From: Deltaproteobacteria bacterium HGW-Deltaproteobacteria-4
GTDB lineage: Bacteria > Desulfobacterota > Desulfuromonadia > Desulfuromonadales > UBA2197
Length of the DNA stretch: 64,000 bases
NCBI GenBank assembly: GCA_002841765.1
Contig: PHAV01000013.1
Span: 1 to 64,000, forward strand
Direction of reading: 5' to 3'
Each line of letters begins with the position of its first letter. Position 1 is the first letter of the stretch. This document shows, in pieces, positions 42,104-51,093 of the stretch. The position numbers were made by a program, and so were the translations under genes. The notes under the pieces are model-generated. The model searched no databases, was not told where the DNA came from, and saw nothing but the letters and a program-made list of their open reading frames with translations.

Positions 42104-42140
42104 TATAAACAGGCAGTCGTATCCTCCCTGCTTGTTTATA
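42104..42140 (+). promoter_or_regulatory. hairpin in front of the gsp cluster
   Basis: TATAAACAGGCAG and CTGCTTGTTTATA form a 13-base stem with one G-U pair and an 11-base loop, between the kinase-like gene and gspF. There is no long T run after it. It could be a weak terminator of the upstream gene or a leader structure of the secretion operon. Confidence 0.4.
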
Positions 42141-42172
42141 TAAACCTATCAATTAAGTGGTACATTTATTTT

Positions 42173-43384
42173 ATGCCATTATTTAAATGTAAAATCGGGT
42201 GTAGTGACGGTCGCGTGCTGGAAAAAGAATTTGAAGCTGTCAGTGCTTTAACTTTGCGTGAAAGCCTTGAAGAGCAGGGTTTTTACGTTTTTGACATTCG
42301 CAAGAAATTGTGGTGGCAGAATGTTGGTAGCAGACTTATCGATAGCGGTCGCCCTTCAGGCAGGGATTTCTTAACGTTTAACCAGGAATTGCTTGTTCTG
42401 CTGCGATCCGGTCTGCCAATTCTTCAAGTTCTCGATGCGGTTACGGAGCGGATGGAACCTGGCTTGTTCCGTGACGCATTACGTGATATCCGGGAAGAAA
42501 TTCGTGGCGGTGCTGTCCTTTCCGAATCTTTCAGTAAGCATTCCCACCTCTTTCCTCATCTGTACATTGCATCAATCAAGGCCGGTGAAAAGTCCGGCGA
42601 TCTGCCGGTCACCCTTGGTCGCTTTATCGTTTATCAAAAAAGGGTCGAGGCGATTCGTGCCAAGGTCAAAAGCGCCATCTTCTATCCTATCCTTTTAAGT
42701 ATTGCAGTCATAACTGTAGTCCTTTTTTTACTCTTTTATGTTATCCCCAGCTTTAGCCAGATCTACGCAGATGCCAATGCCGTCCTGCCGTTAGCGACAC
42801 GAATCCTGATCACCTTATCCAACTCCCTGATTTCCGGTTTGCCGATACTTCTTCCTATGGTCGTTGTCACCTTCTTGCTGTTGAAGAGTTATTTGCGCAG
42901 TGCTTCGGGAATACTTTGGAAGGATAAGCTCTTTCTTCGTATCCCGTTTCTTGGCAAGTTGGTAATCGACTATGCGACCCTCGGTTTTTGCCGAACTTTC
43001 GGGACGACGCTGTTAAGTGGTATTCCGATTGTGCAAGCAATGAGCATGGCGCGAGGAACACTCAACAATCGTCTCCTCGAAGGCAAAATGACGGTTGCTA
43101 TCCGGCGCATAGAAGAGGGTGCTTCGATTTCGCAAGCGATTTCTGAAGGCGATTTTTTTCCGGGATTGGCATTACGTATGATCGGGGTTGGTGAATCGAC
43201 GGGAGCCTTGGCTGAAATGCTTTGGGACGTGGCCGATTATTACGAATCTGAAGTTGAACGCCGCCTTGATCGATTGACAACTATGGTTGAGCCGTTGATG
43301 ATGATGACCATGGGTATTGTTATCGGTGCCATTGTTGTTGCCATGTATATCCCCATTTTTCAGTTGGCCGGTACGGTCCGTTAG
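42173..43384 (+). CDS. gspF: type II secretion / type IV pilus inner-membrane platform protein GspF (PilC-like)
   Basis: Polytopic platform protein on which the ATPase acts to push pseudopilins. 403 residues, normal for the family. Two homologous cytoplasmic GspF domains, the first containing FNQELLVLLRSGLPILQVLDAV and FSKHSHLFPHLYIASIKAGEKSGDLPVTLGRF, the second ATLGFCRTFGTTLLSGIPIVQAMSMARGTLNN and LRMIGVGESTGALAEMLWDVADYYESEVERRLD. Membrane helices lie near residues 167-193, 218-238 and 369-397. The start is ATG 42173 (MPLFKCKIGCSDGRVLEKEFEA), the usual family N-terminus, with a weak ribosome binding site. First gene of the secretion cluster. Confidence 0.93.
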   Translation: MPLFKCKIGCSDGRVLEKEFEAVSALTLRESLEEQGFYVFDIRKKLWWQNVGSRLIDSGRPSGRDFLTFNQELLVLLRSGLPILQVLDAVTERMEPGLFRDALRDIREEIRGGAVLSESFSKHSHLFPHLYIASIKAGEKSGDLPVTLGRFIVYQKRVEAIRAKVKSAIFYPILLSIAVITVVLFLLFYVIPSFSQIYADANAVLPLATRILITLSNSLISGLPILLPMVVVTFLLLKSYLRSASGILWKDKLFLRIPFLGKLVIDYATLGFCRTFGTTLLSGIPIVQAMSMARGTLNNRLLEGKMTVAIRRIEEGASISQAISEGDFFPGLALRMIGVGESTGALAEMLWDVADYYESEVERRLDRLTTMVEPLMMMTMGIVIGAIVVAMYIPIFQLAGTVR

Positions 43385-43414
43385 AATTTCTTTGTCATAA
43401 AGGTTATTATTCGC

Positions 43415-45352
43415 ATGGCGAATCAGAAAAAAAATATTGGCCGTATCCTCATTGACCTGGGAGGATTGACCTCGGAACAAATTCCGGAAATCCAACGGCG
43501 CATGGCAGAGACTAGTGAGTACTTTGGCGAAGCCGGTCATTCTTTGGGTTTTTATGATGCGGATCTTTTACATCGCGCCATTACCGAACGGGGCCTCAAT
43601 GAATCTTTCTTGTCCTTGACAGAGGACTTTCCGCAACGACGCAAGATTGGCGAAGTTCTGGTTGAGATGGGTGCGCTTGCTCCTGCAGAGGTTGAGCGCA
43701 TTCTGGAGCAGGCGGCCCTTTTAGGCGGGCGCTTCGGGGAAGTGGCTCTGCGTGAAGGTTTTCTTGTTGAGGATCAGGTTGCCCAGGCTCTGGCGCGTCA
43801 GTTTCATCTGGGGTTTCTCAGTCTGGATGGCTTCGTCATAGACACCGATCTTGTCGCCTCTTTACCGTCAGGCCTGCTCGCCCGCTATCAGTTTATTCCA
43901 GTGCGCCGGCGGATGGGGAGTTTAATTGTTGCTGTTGCCGATCCTGTCGATGTCAAACGTCTTGATGAATTGGAATTGCAACTTGGCACTCCCTTGATCC
44001 TCTTGGTCGCAACACAGAGTCGCATACAGAAATTGATCGAAAGATCAGAGGGTTCCAATCGAGTTCTTAAAGAGGTTTCCGAAGATTTTAAGTTGCATCT
44101 GATTAAAGAGACAGACAAGGGTGATGAAGTTCTGTCGATTGAAAAGATGACGGCCGATACCAGTCCGATCATTCGTCTGATCGATTCAACTCTCTTCGAC
44201 GCCCTCAACAAGCGGGCCAGTGATATCCATATCGAGTCAAGTCTTGATGGCGTTATTATTAAATATCGTGTAGACGGTGTACTCTTTCGTGCCACTGAGC
44301 CTCTTGATGGACGTTTTCAGGGTCCGATTATCTCTCGTATCAAGGTCATGAGTGAACTTGATATTTCTGAACGACGCATTCCACAGGATGGTCGCTTCAA
44401 AGTGCGTCTCGGGGCTAAATCTATCGATTTTCGTGTCTCGATCATGCCAAGTGTCTTTGGTGAGGATGCGGTTATCCGTATTCTCGACAAGGAAAGTATT
44501 GCTGAGGACCTCAAAGGTCTTACACTCGATTCTCTGGGAATTTCCGTTCGGGAGAAAGATCGACTGCGGCGGATGATTCGTGAGCCTTACGGCATGATTC
44601 TGGTGACGGGACCGACCGGTAGCGGCAAGACTACGACTCTGTATGCGGCCCTTTCCGAGATTAACAGTGAAGAGGAGAAGGTTATTACCATCGAGGATCC
44701 TGTCGAATATCAACTGAAAGGTGTGGTGCAAATTCCAGTTAATGAAAAGAAAGGGCTGACCTTTGCCCGAGGTTTGCGTTCAATCTTAAGACATGATCCT
44801 GACAAGATTCTGGTCGGCGAAATTCGTGATCCGGAAACCGCACAAATTGCGGTACAATCAGCTTTGACCGGACATCTCGTCTTTACAACCGTCCATGCCA
44901 ATAATACTTTTGACGTTCTTGGTCGTTTTTTGCACATGGGGATCGAACCGCATAATTTTGTTTCTTGTCTTAATTGTGTCCTGGCTCAGCGTTTGGTGCG
45001 GAAGATTTGCACCAAATGCAAAACTGAAGTCTTTTACACGGATGACGAATTACGCGAAAACGGTCTGAATCCGGAACTTCATCGTCATCACTCCTTTTAT
45101 GAAGGGAGAGGGTGCTCATCATGCAACGGAACCGGTTACCATGGTCGCGCTGCTGTTGTCGAACTTCTCGATCTCAATGATGATCTGCGTGAATTAATCG
45201 TCACGCGCGCACCGGCAACCCAGTTAAAAGCAGCAGCCCGAGCTGCCGGAACGATTTTTTTGCGGCAGTCCGCAATCGAGAAGGTCGTAGAAGGCATTTC
45301 CAGTCTACGTGAAATTAATCGTATCACCTTTGCCGAAGAGGAGATCGCATGA
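43415..45352 (+). CDS. gspE: type II secretion / type IV pilus assembly ATPase GspE (PilB-like)
   Basis: Hexameric cytoplasmic ATPase that powers pseudopilus assembly. It has 645 residues. The N-terminal ~210 residues form MshEN-type domains (RKIGEVLVEMGALAPAEVERILEQ, VAQALARQFHLGFLSL). The ATPase core has SDIHIESSLDGVIIKYRVDG, Walker A VTGPTGSGKTTTLYAAL near 399-408, the Asp box ITIEDPVEYQLKG, Walker B ILRHDPDKILVGEIRDPETA and the His box LTGHLVFTTVHANN. A C-terminal zinc finger CTKC...CSSC is complete, as in GspE/PilB. It follows gspF after 30 bases and overlaps the pilM-like gene by ATGA. Confidence 0.96.
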   Translation: MANQKKNIGRILIDLGGLTSEQIPEIQRRMAETSEYFGEAGHSLGFYDADLLHRAITERGLNESFLSLTEDFPQRRKIGEVLVEMGALAPAEVERILEQAALLGGRFGEVALREGFLVEDQVAQALARQFHLGFLSLDGFVIDTDLVASLPSGLLARYQFIPVRRRMGSLIVAVADPVDVKRLDELELQLGTPLILLVATQSRIQKLIERSEGSNRVLKEVSEDFKLHLIKETDKGDEVLSIEKMTADTSPIIRLIDSTLFDALNKRASDIHIESSLDGVIIKYRVDGVLFRATEPLDGRFQGPIISRIKVMSELDISERRIPQDGRFKVRLGAKSIDFRVSIMPSVFGEDAVIRILDKESIAEDLKGLTLDSLGISVREKDRLRRMIREPYGMILVTGPTGSGKTTTLYAALSEINSEEEKVITIEDPVEYQLKGVVQIPVNEKKGLTFARGLRSILRHDPDKILVGEIRDPETAQIAVQSALTGHLVFTTVHANNTFDVLGRFLHMGIEPHNFVSCLNCVLAQRLVRKICTKCKTEVFYTDDELRENGLNPELHRHHSFYEGRGCSSCNGTGYHGRAAVVELLDLNDDLRELIVTRAPATQLKAAARAAGTIFLRQSAIEKVVEGISSLREINRITFAEEEIA

Positions 45353-46266
45353 TCTTCCCCAGACGTCATCTTGCTCTTGATCTGCGCCAAGAGGATTTAC
45401 GGGCTGTTTCCCTGACAGGTAAACGCAAACATCCGATCCTTGAAGGGGCTCGGTTGATGGCACTTGAGCCCGGTCTTTTACTACCGTCACCACGGACAAA
45501 AAATATCAGTGATCCAAACCGCTTGAAAGCAGCAGTCAAGGAACTTCTCGACCCGATTGCCGGCGGAGAAGAGCGTTTGGCCCTACTTCTTCCAGAGACC
45601 GTCGGTCGTTTATTTACAGTCGAGGTTGAAACCCCATTTGCCAATAAATCCGAAGGGGAAAAGATTATCAAGTGGCAGCTTAAGTCCCATCTTCCGGCAG
45701 ATCCGGAGGCAACGGTTCTTGATTTTCAAGTCCTTGATCAACGTGAAGACGGGCGTAAACGCCTTCTCGTAGCGGCGATTGCCCGGAATGTTCTGGAGGA
45801 GTATGAATCTGTCATAACTGCCGCCGGATATTTCCCGGTCCTAGTCGGTTTTCATTCCACCTTTTTGCATAATTACTACCGCACTCGCCTTGAACAACCG
45901 GATGAGAGTGTCCTTCTGATCCTTGAATCCGGCCTGCTCAGCTTTGAATATAGCCAGGCACGGGTACCGCTTTACCATCGATTTCGCAAGGTCGGCGATG
46001 ATAGAACGGCAATTTTTCAGGAAGTTTCCCGTGCCCTGGTCGGTGCACAAGAGGATTATCCCGGTTTGAAACGGGCAGAGGTTTTCCTCCAAAGCGATCT
46101 GGCTGAAACGGAAGGGGTTCTCAATATCTTTCGGGCGGCTTTTCAACGCGATGTTGTTCTTCTTGACCCTCATATCGATCGGATCGTTTCACAACCATCG
46201 GACTGGCCGAACTGGCGCCTGCGCGGTTTGACTGCCGCAATCGGTGCTGCCGAGCAGATGATTTAG
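45349..46266 (+). CDS. PilM-like / GspL-cytoplasmic-domain-like actin-fold protein
   Basis: A 305-residue cytoplasmic protein with no membrane segment. It opens with LALDLRQEDLRAVSLTGKRK, the phosphate-1-like strand of the actin/FtsA/PilM fold, then LALLLPETVGRLFTVEVETPF, EGEKIIKWQLKSHLPADPEATVLDFQVL and a later DESVLLILESGLLSFEYSQARV (phosphate-2-like). In type IV pilus systems PilM binds PilN and recruits the ATPase; in type II systems this role belongs to the GspL cytoplasmic part. Its position after gspE and before a PilN-like gene supports the identification; sequence similarity is low, as usual for this family. Confidence 0.75.
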   Translation: MIFPRRHLALDLRQEDLRAVSLTGKRKHPILEGARLMALEPGLLLPSPRTKNISDPNRLKAAVKELLDPIAGGEERLALLLPETVGRLFTVEVETPFANKSEGEKIIKWQLKSHLPADPEATVLDFQVLDQREDGRKRLLVAAIARNVLEEYESVITAAGYFPVLVGFHSTFLHNYYRTRLEQPDESVLLILESGLLSFEYSQARVPLYHRFRKVGDDRTAIFQEVSRALVGAQEDYPGLKRAEVFLQSDLAETEGVLNIFRAAFQRDVVLLDPHIDRIVSQPSDWPNWRLRGLTAAIGAAEQMI

Positions 46267-46277
46267 GACTTGAACCA

Positions 46278-46835
46278 ATGAATTACTCACTGAATCTTGC
46301 CACCGGTACCTATGTCAATCACCGTCGACTCAAAGTGGTCTTTCTACTCCTGGGCCTTTTTTTGCTCGGCTTGTTGATTGTCAATACCACGAGCGTCATT
46401 AGAGATAGCAGCCGAACGCGGCAAATTGAATTACGTCTGGACGATTTGCGCGATCAGAAGCAGGGCGCCGGCCAACAGCTTGAAATCAGTGGTGCTGCTC
46501 TTGCCCAGATGGCGCAACGGATCGAGGTCGCCAATGAACTGTTGCTTCGTGACAACTATCGCTGGACGGCTCTCCTTGACCATCTTGAAGCCCATTTGGC
46601 TGAGGGCATCAGTATTCGCGGTCTGCAACCGGATTACAAAACCGGGATATTGAAGTTGAATGGGGTCGCTGCCTCTGTTACCGACCTGCGCCACTTTATC
46701 GACAATTTGACCCGCTCCGAGGTCTTCACGCAGGTGTATTTAAAGCAACAACGGACCGAAAAGACGAAAGATGATCTTGACGGCGGGATTGAGTTCTCAA
46801 TTGAACTGAAGAAAAGGGGCGGTGATGAATCGTAA
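46278..46835 (+). CDS. PilN-like inner-membrane secretion/pilus assembly protein
   Basis: A 185-residue bitopic protein. Its N-terminus MNYSLNLATGTYVNHRR is the PilN signature (binding PilM), followed by a membrane helix VVFLLLGLFLLGLLIVNTTSV (about 21-41). A coiled-coil segment (ELRLDDLRDQKQGAGQQLEI) and a ferredoxin-like periplasmic domain (HLEAHLAEGISIRGLQPDYKTGILKLNGVAASVTDLRHFIDNL) complete it. It corresponds to the periplasmic half of GspL. It sits 11 bases after the pilM-like gene and overlaps the next gene. Confidence 0.8.
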   Translation: MNYSLNLATGTYVNHRRLKVVFLLLGLFLLGLLIVNTTSVIRDSSRTRQIELRLDDLRDQKQGAGQQLEISGAALAQMAQRIEVANELLLRDNYRWTALLDHLEAHLAEGISIRGLQPDYKTGILKLNGVAASVTDLRHFIDNLTRSEVFTQVYLKQQRTEKTKDDLDGGIEFSIELKKRGGDES

Positions 46836-47388
46836 ACCGGTCCTGGTCGCTGTCTGGTCGGCGCATCGTTTTCTGCTTATGGGCCTTGCTGGCTTATTGG
46901 GGTTGAATATTCTTCTTTTTTCACTCCTTAATTTTGGGGTGGCCCCGAAACTTGAAAAGACTGAAAGAAGCCTTGCTCTTTTACAGCAGCAATTGCGTAC
47001 AAGTGAAGCTCTTGCCCCACAGCAGGCATATGAACAAGGTGTAAAGGATTATGCCAGTTTCAGCGCCCTGCTACCGTCTCTTCGTGACTTCAGTGAGTTG
47101 ATTGGTGATCTTTATGTGTTGGCTGAGCAAAGTAATCTCGAAATCAGCCAGATCGGTTATACTCAAAAAGAACTCCCTGACTCCGGTCTCCTAGCCTACG
47201 CTCTTAAATTTTCCCTGACTGGAACCTATGACGAACTGAAACGATTTATTTATGGTCTTGAGGAGTCAAAGCGTCTGGTCGTGATTGAGCAGATGACCCT
47301 TAACGCCGCTAGAGGAGAAGAAGGTGCAGCGTTGGTTTCGTTGAGTTTGAGTCTTACGACCTATTTCGGGATGGAGGGGAAAGAATGA
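46825..47388 (+). CDS. PilO / GspM-like inner-membrane assembly protein
   Basis: A 187-residue bitopic protein with a short cytoplasmic start, one membrane helix (about 15-33, FLLMGLAGLLGLNILLFSLL), a coiled-coil stretch (KLEKTERSLALLQQQLRTSEAL) and a ferredoxin-like domain (LYVLAEQSNLEISQIGYTQK, ALKFSLTGTYDELKRFIYGLEESKRLVVIEQM). This is the PilO pattern, and it would pair with the PilN-like neighbour. The ATG at 46825 has AAGGGG upstream; a GTG three bases earlier is possible. It overlaps both neighbours. Confidence 0.8.
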   Translation: MNRKPVLVAVWSAHRFLLMGLAGLLGLNILLFSLLNFGVAPKLEKTERSLALLQQQLRTSEALAPQQAYEQGVKDYASFSALLPSLRDFSELIGDLYVLAEQSNLEISQIGYTQKELPDSGLLAYALKFSLTGTYDELKRFIYGLEESKRLVVIEQMTLNAARGEEGAALVSLSLSLTTYFGMEGKE

Positions 47389-48164
47389 AGTCAAAACGCT
47401 TTCTCGGCTTCCTGATTGCAGCCTTTATCGCTGCCTTGATCTATGGCTATCTGCAGATGCCGAAACAGGAAAGGGTCACGACCAGTGATGAAAAATCCTT
47501 TCAGCAACCTCAGGCGAAGAAGCAACAGCCAGGAAAAAAGACAACTCCCCCCGGTGAGAAAAATTTTCCGCGTTTACGTACCGATTTGCTTGAGCGGAAA
47601 TCCCAGCCTTATCCCGGGGTGCGGCGTAACCTCTTCTCTGCTGACATTGTTGGAAGTCAGCTCGAAGAGGAGATAGAAATAATTATTGAGAAGCCGCCGG
47701 CAGTGATTGTTCCCCCGGTCTTTGTTGCTCCACCACCTCCTCCACCACGACAGCCGTCGCCGCAGGAGATTGCACAGAAAGAGCTTGCCCGTTACAAGTT
47801 TGTCGGTTTTTTTAAAAAGGGAGAAAAGAAGACCATATTTTTATCAGTGGACGGGGAGATTCTCCTGGTGCGCAAGGGTGAATATTTAGGACGTGATCGC
47901 AAATATTACGTTGTTAATATCACTGATACGACCTTGGAGTTACGCAAGGACGGTGTGGGCGATTTTTCGATCAAATTAATCGATCAAGAGCCGTTTTCAG
48001 CTATTCCTTTTCAGTCCGGACCGTCTATTTCACCGTCTAATTCCTGGCAAGAACCGCCAGAGGCGGCGCCGGAAAGCTACCAGCAGGATCAGACCGAATC
48101 ACTCCCTATTCCTGATGATGTATTACCAACTGAAGATCAGATTCAACCTGAAGAGGATAACTAA
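47385..48164 (+). CDS. PilP / GspC-like protein linking platform and secretin
   Basis: A 259-residue bitopic protein. A short N-terminal membrane anchor (FLGFLIAAFIAALIYGYL) is followed by a Lys/Gln-rich linker, a RRNLFSADIVG motif and a proline-rich spacer with about ten prolines near 105-128. A small beta-domain follows (LARYKFVGFFKKGEKKTIFLSVDGEILLVRKGEYLGRDRKYYVVNI), resembling the GspC HR / PilP domain that docks the secretin. The C-terminal ~60 residues are acidic, rich in Pro and Ser and probably disordered. It overlaps the secretin gene by one base. The assignment depends mainly on domain shape and position. Confidence 0.75.
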   Translation: MKSKRFLGFLIAAFIAALIYGYLQMPKQERVTTSDEKSFQQPQAKKQQPGKKTTPPGEKNFPRLRTDLLERKSQPYPGVRRNLFSADIVGSQLEEEIEIIIEKPPAVIVPPVFVAPPPPPPRQPSPQEIAQKELARYKFVGFFKKGEKKTIFLSVDGEILLVRKGEYLGRDRKYYVVNITDTTLELRKDGVGDFSIKLIDQEPFSAIPFQSGPSISPSNSWQEPPEAAPESYQQDQTESLPIPDDVLPTEDQIQPEEDN

Positions 48165-50575
48165 TGAAACCCAAAACTAGATCGCTCCTTCTCCTCCTGT
48201 CAATTATGCTTCTGGCGCTGCAGTTATCCGGATGTGCCGGGTCACGGGCTTATTCACGAGGACAGGATTTTTATGCACAAGGCAATTATGATAAGTCGGT
48301 CCTCAACTATATGGAGGCGGTAGAGACTGCTCCGGATCGACAGGAATATCGCCTGCGACTGAGCGAAGCCCTTAACAAGGCCGCTTGGCAACATCTTGAA
48401 GAAGGGCGGCGATTGCTAAAGGAACGGCAGGCAGCGGAGGCGGCGACGGAATTTCGTCGCGCCCTTGAATATGACAAAACCCTTGTTGCTGCCACGAATG
48501 AGCTTGCGATAGCAGAAGAGATCCTTAAAGTCGACAGATTAGTTCAGCAAGCGGACGATTTGCTGAAAAATCGGCGTTTGCCGCAGGCCAAAAACAGTAT
48601 CGATCAAGCATTACTCATCGATCCGGAAAATGTAGCGGCATTAGGGCTTCGGGCGAAAGTTCAAAACACGCCCAAGACCATCATCGATGGTGTGGAACTC
48701 GATGTCACCTCCACCAAACCGATTTCACTCAAGTTTAAAAATACCGACATTAAAGATGCTTTCAATATTCTCTCCAAACTTTCCGGAGTGAATTTTATCC
48801 TCGACGAAAGTCTGAAGAGACAGAGTTTCACCTTTGATCTTGCGGAAGTTTCCTTTCCGCAGGCTCTCGAGTTGATCATGCAAATGAACAAACTTGGGAA
48901 AAAAGTCCTCAATTCCCGTACAATTATCATCTATTCGCGCTCGAAAGATGGTGACAAACAATTTACAGATCATTTGATCCAGACTTTTTATCTTTCCAAT
49001 ATTGACGCCAAGAAGGCGGTCAATCTGCTGCGGACCATGTTACAATTACGCAAGGTTTATGTTCACGAAGAATTGAACGCAATTATTATTCGTGATACTG
49101 CCGATGTGATCAAGTTGGCCGGTCAGATGCTTGAAGCCGCTGATCGTGCTGATGCTGAGGTCATGTTTGATCTGGAAATGATCGAAGTGAATGACAGTAG
49201 TGCCCTAAAGCTCGGTCCCTTGCTCAGTCCGGCCTCGATCAGTTTCGGTCTCGGTAAGCCCGGAGAGATTGTGACCACCGGAACATCGGGGACAACAACG
49301 ACAACCTCGGCAGATGTTATCGTCGGTTCGTCATTATCTTCCGGCGGCTCAACAAAAAATCTGGTGAGCGGCGGGATCAATGGTTTGAGTGGACTTAGCT
49401 CTTATTATTCATTACCGACACTGACCTTTGATTTTCTCAAAACGCGGACTGATGCCGAGATTTTGGCGAATCCGAAAATTCGGGTGAAGAACAAGGAGAA
49501 GGCCAAGGTTCATATCGGCAGTAAGGAACCGGTCATTACGGTCACCGCCAACGGCGACGTCTTTACTGACAGCGTTGCCTACGTCGATGTCGGGGTCAAA
49601 CTCAACATTGAGCCGACCATACAGCTGGATAATTCAGTTGTCACCAAGGTGGAGCTGGAGGTGAGCAGTGTTTCAGGCCGTCAAACCACGAGTCGCGGGA
49701 CACAGGTTCTCACCCTGACCAGCACCAATGCCAACACGGTCTTGACGCTCAAAGATGGTGAGCGGACAATTATCGGCGGTCTGATTCGTGATGACACCAG
49801 CAAAAGTCGCAGCGGCATCGTTTTACTCAGTGACCTGCCGTTTATTGGCACACTCTTTACGAATCACAATAATTCCAAGAATAAACGGGAGCTTCTTCTC
49901 TCGATTACCCCACATATCGTTCAGAATATTGTTGTTCCCTCCGCCGGAGTCGGGACCTTATGGTCGGGGAGAGAGGATGATCTAAAGTCCGGGCCGGTCT
50001 TTGGTGCTTTTACCTCTTATGAGGATGAAGCAGCTATAACCCCGCCACAAAGTCAACCGGTGGAGGCGCCTGTTCTTTCCTCCCCGAAGAATGATGATCC
50101 AGTCGTTATTCCGTCAGTTGGGCCAGCGGCAGTGCAACCGGATGACGGCCCTCTCGCCGCTACAGATGGTTCTCTCCTTCTGATCGGCCCTGGTCAAATG
50201 AGCGTAGGGGATGAAATTGAAGTTATTATCACCGGACTTGAGATGAACAGCCTCTTCAGCGCCCCGCTCTTTGTTACCTTTGATCAAAATCTTTTTGAGT
50301 TGGTGACTGTAATTGAAGGAGATTTACTCAATCGTGACGGAATTGCGACCGTCTTTAGCAGCAACCCGGTGCAAGGTAAGGGAGAGTTGATGGTCGGCTA
50401 TAAACAGGAAGCCGGCGGTAGCGGTGTCTCTGGCGATGGCACACTCCTTAGCGTAGTCTTTAAAGCCAAGGCTCCCGGGGTCGGGCAGTTTTCTGTTGAT
50501 CGCCTGAATTTGCGCAATACATCTGGCCAACGTTTAAAGGTTCTTGTCACTCCTTTGACAGTTGAGGTTAAGTAG
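48164..50575 (+). CDS. gspD: secretin GspD (PilQ-like) lipoprotein with TPR region and C-terminal cohesin-like domain
   Basis: Outer-membrane channel of the secretion system, 803 residues. A lipoprotein signal with lipobox LSGC (Cys24) is followed by TPR-like repeats (about 30-165: AYSRGQDFYAQGNYDKSVLNYMEAV). The secretin N-domains begin at DVTSTKPISLKFKNTDIKDAFNIL and include FYLSNIDAKKAVNLLRTML. The secretin core to about 585 has VHIGSKEPVITV, GVKLNIEPTI, VLTLKDGERTIIGGLI and LLLSITPHIV. After an 85-residue linker, residues about 671-803 resemble a cohesin domain (GDEIEVIITGLEMNSLFSAPLFVTFD, GTLLSVVFKAKAPGVGQFSVD). Self-anchoring by a lipid would avoid the need for a separate pilotin. It lies between the pilP-like gene and the pseudopilins. 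Confidence 0.92.
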   Translation: MKPKTRSLLLLLSIMLLALQLSGCAGSRAYSRGQDFYAQGNYDKSVLNYMEAVETAPDRQEYRLRLSEALNKAAWQHLEEGRRLLKERQAAEAATEFRRALEYDKTLVAATNELAIAEEILKVDRLVQQADDLLKNRRLPQAKNSIDQALLIDPENVAALGLRAKVQNTPKTIIDGVELDVTSTKPISLKFKNTDIKDAFNILSKLSGVNFILDESLKRQSFTFDLAEVSFPQALELIMQMNKLGKKVLNSRTIIIYSRSKDGDKQFTDHLIQTFYLSNIDAKKAVNLLRTMLQLRKVYVHEELNAIIIRDTADVIKLAGQMLEAADRADAEVMFDLEMIEVNDSSALKLGPLLSPASISFGLGKPGEIVTTGTSGTTTTTSADVIVGSSLSSGGSTKNLVSGGINGLSGLSSYYSLPTLTFDFLKTRTDAEILANPKIRVKNKEKAKVHIGSKEPVITVTANGDVFTDSVAYVDVGVKLNIEPTIQLDNSVVTKVELEVSSVSGRQTTSRGTQVLTLTSTNANTVLTLKDGERTIIGGLIRDDTSKSRSGIVLLSDLPFIGTLFTNHNNSKNKRELLLSITPHIVQNIVVPSAGVGTLWSGREDDLKSGPVFGAFTSYEDEAAITPPQSQPVEAPVLSSPKNDDPVVIPSVGPAAVQPDDGPLAATDGSLLLIGPGQMSVGDEIEVIITGLEMNSLFSAPLFVTFDQNLFELVTVIEGDLLNRDGIATVFSSNPVQGKGELMVGYKQEAGGSGVSGDGTLLSVVFKAKAPGVGQFSVDRLNLRNTSGQRLKVLVTPLTVEVK

Positions 50576-50576
50576 T

Positions 50577-51086
50577 TTGCGAGGGGGAATAAATATTCTT
50601 CTGAAAGTGGGGAACCGGCGCGGAAAAGCAGGATTGACTCTGATCGAAGTGATCATTGCCATGACGATCCTGGCTATCCTCGCTTCGGCTGTGATCCCTC
50701 TTGCCGCTACAACGGTCAGGCGGACGCGCGAGATCGAGTTAAGGCGCTCACTTCGTGAAATGCGTACTGCGATCGATCAGTACAAAAGCGACTATGATCG
50801 GGCGGTTAAAGCGCAGAAGATTATCCCTACCCTTGGTGATACCGGCTACCCCAAGGAGCTTGAAGAGTTAGTCACCGGCGAACAATGGGGAGATCTGTAC
50901 CCTTTTAAAAGGAAATATTTACGGCGGATTCCCCGCGACCCCTTTGATGAAAATGATGATGGGTGGGGCATGCGATCAATGGCGGACGATCCTGAATCGC
51001 TGAGTTGGGGGGGGGAAGATGTCTTTGATGTCTTTACACAAAGCACAGAGATTGGACTTGATGGCACACCCTATAATATCTGGTGA
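50577..51086 (+). CDS. type II secretion pseudopilin (first of two)
   Basis: A ~169-residue pseudopilin. The prepilin-peptidase motif is RRGKAG followed by LTLIEVIIAMTILAILASAVIPLA, with cleavage after Gly and Glu at +5, then TTVRRTREIELRRSLREMRTAIDQYKSDYD as in GspG-like proteins and a C-terminal part with VTGEQWGDLYPFKRKYLRRIPRDPFDENDDGWG. No ATG is suitably placed: TTG 50577, one base after the gspD stop and with GAGG nine bases upstream, is the best start. TTG 50562 and GTG 50607 are alternatives. The PRDPF and GLDGTPYNIW ends match the major-pseudopilin type. Confidence 0.85.
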   Translation: MRGGINILLKVGNRRGKAGLTLIEVIIAMTILAILASAVIPLAATTVRRTREIELRRSLREMRTAIDQYKSDYDRAVKAQKIIPTLGDTGYPKELEELVTGEQWGDLYPFKRKYLRRIPRDPFDENDDGWGMRSMADDPESLSWGGEDVFDVFTQSTEIGLDGTPYNIW

Positions 51087-51093
51087 TAACCTA

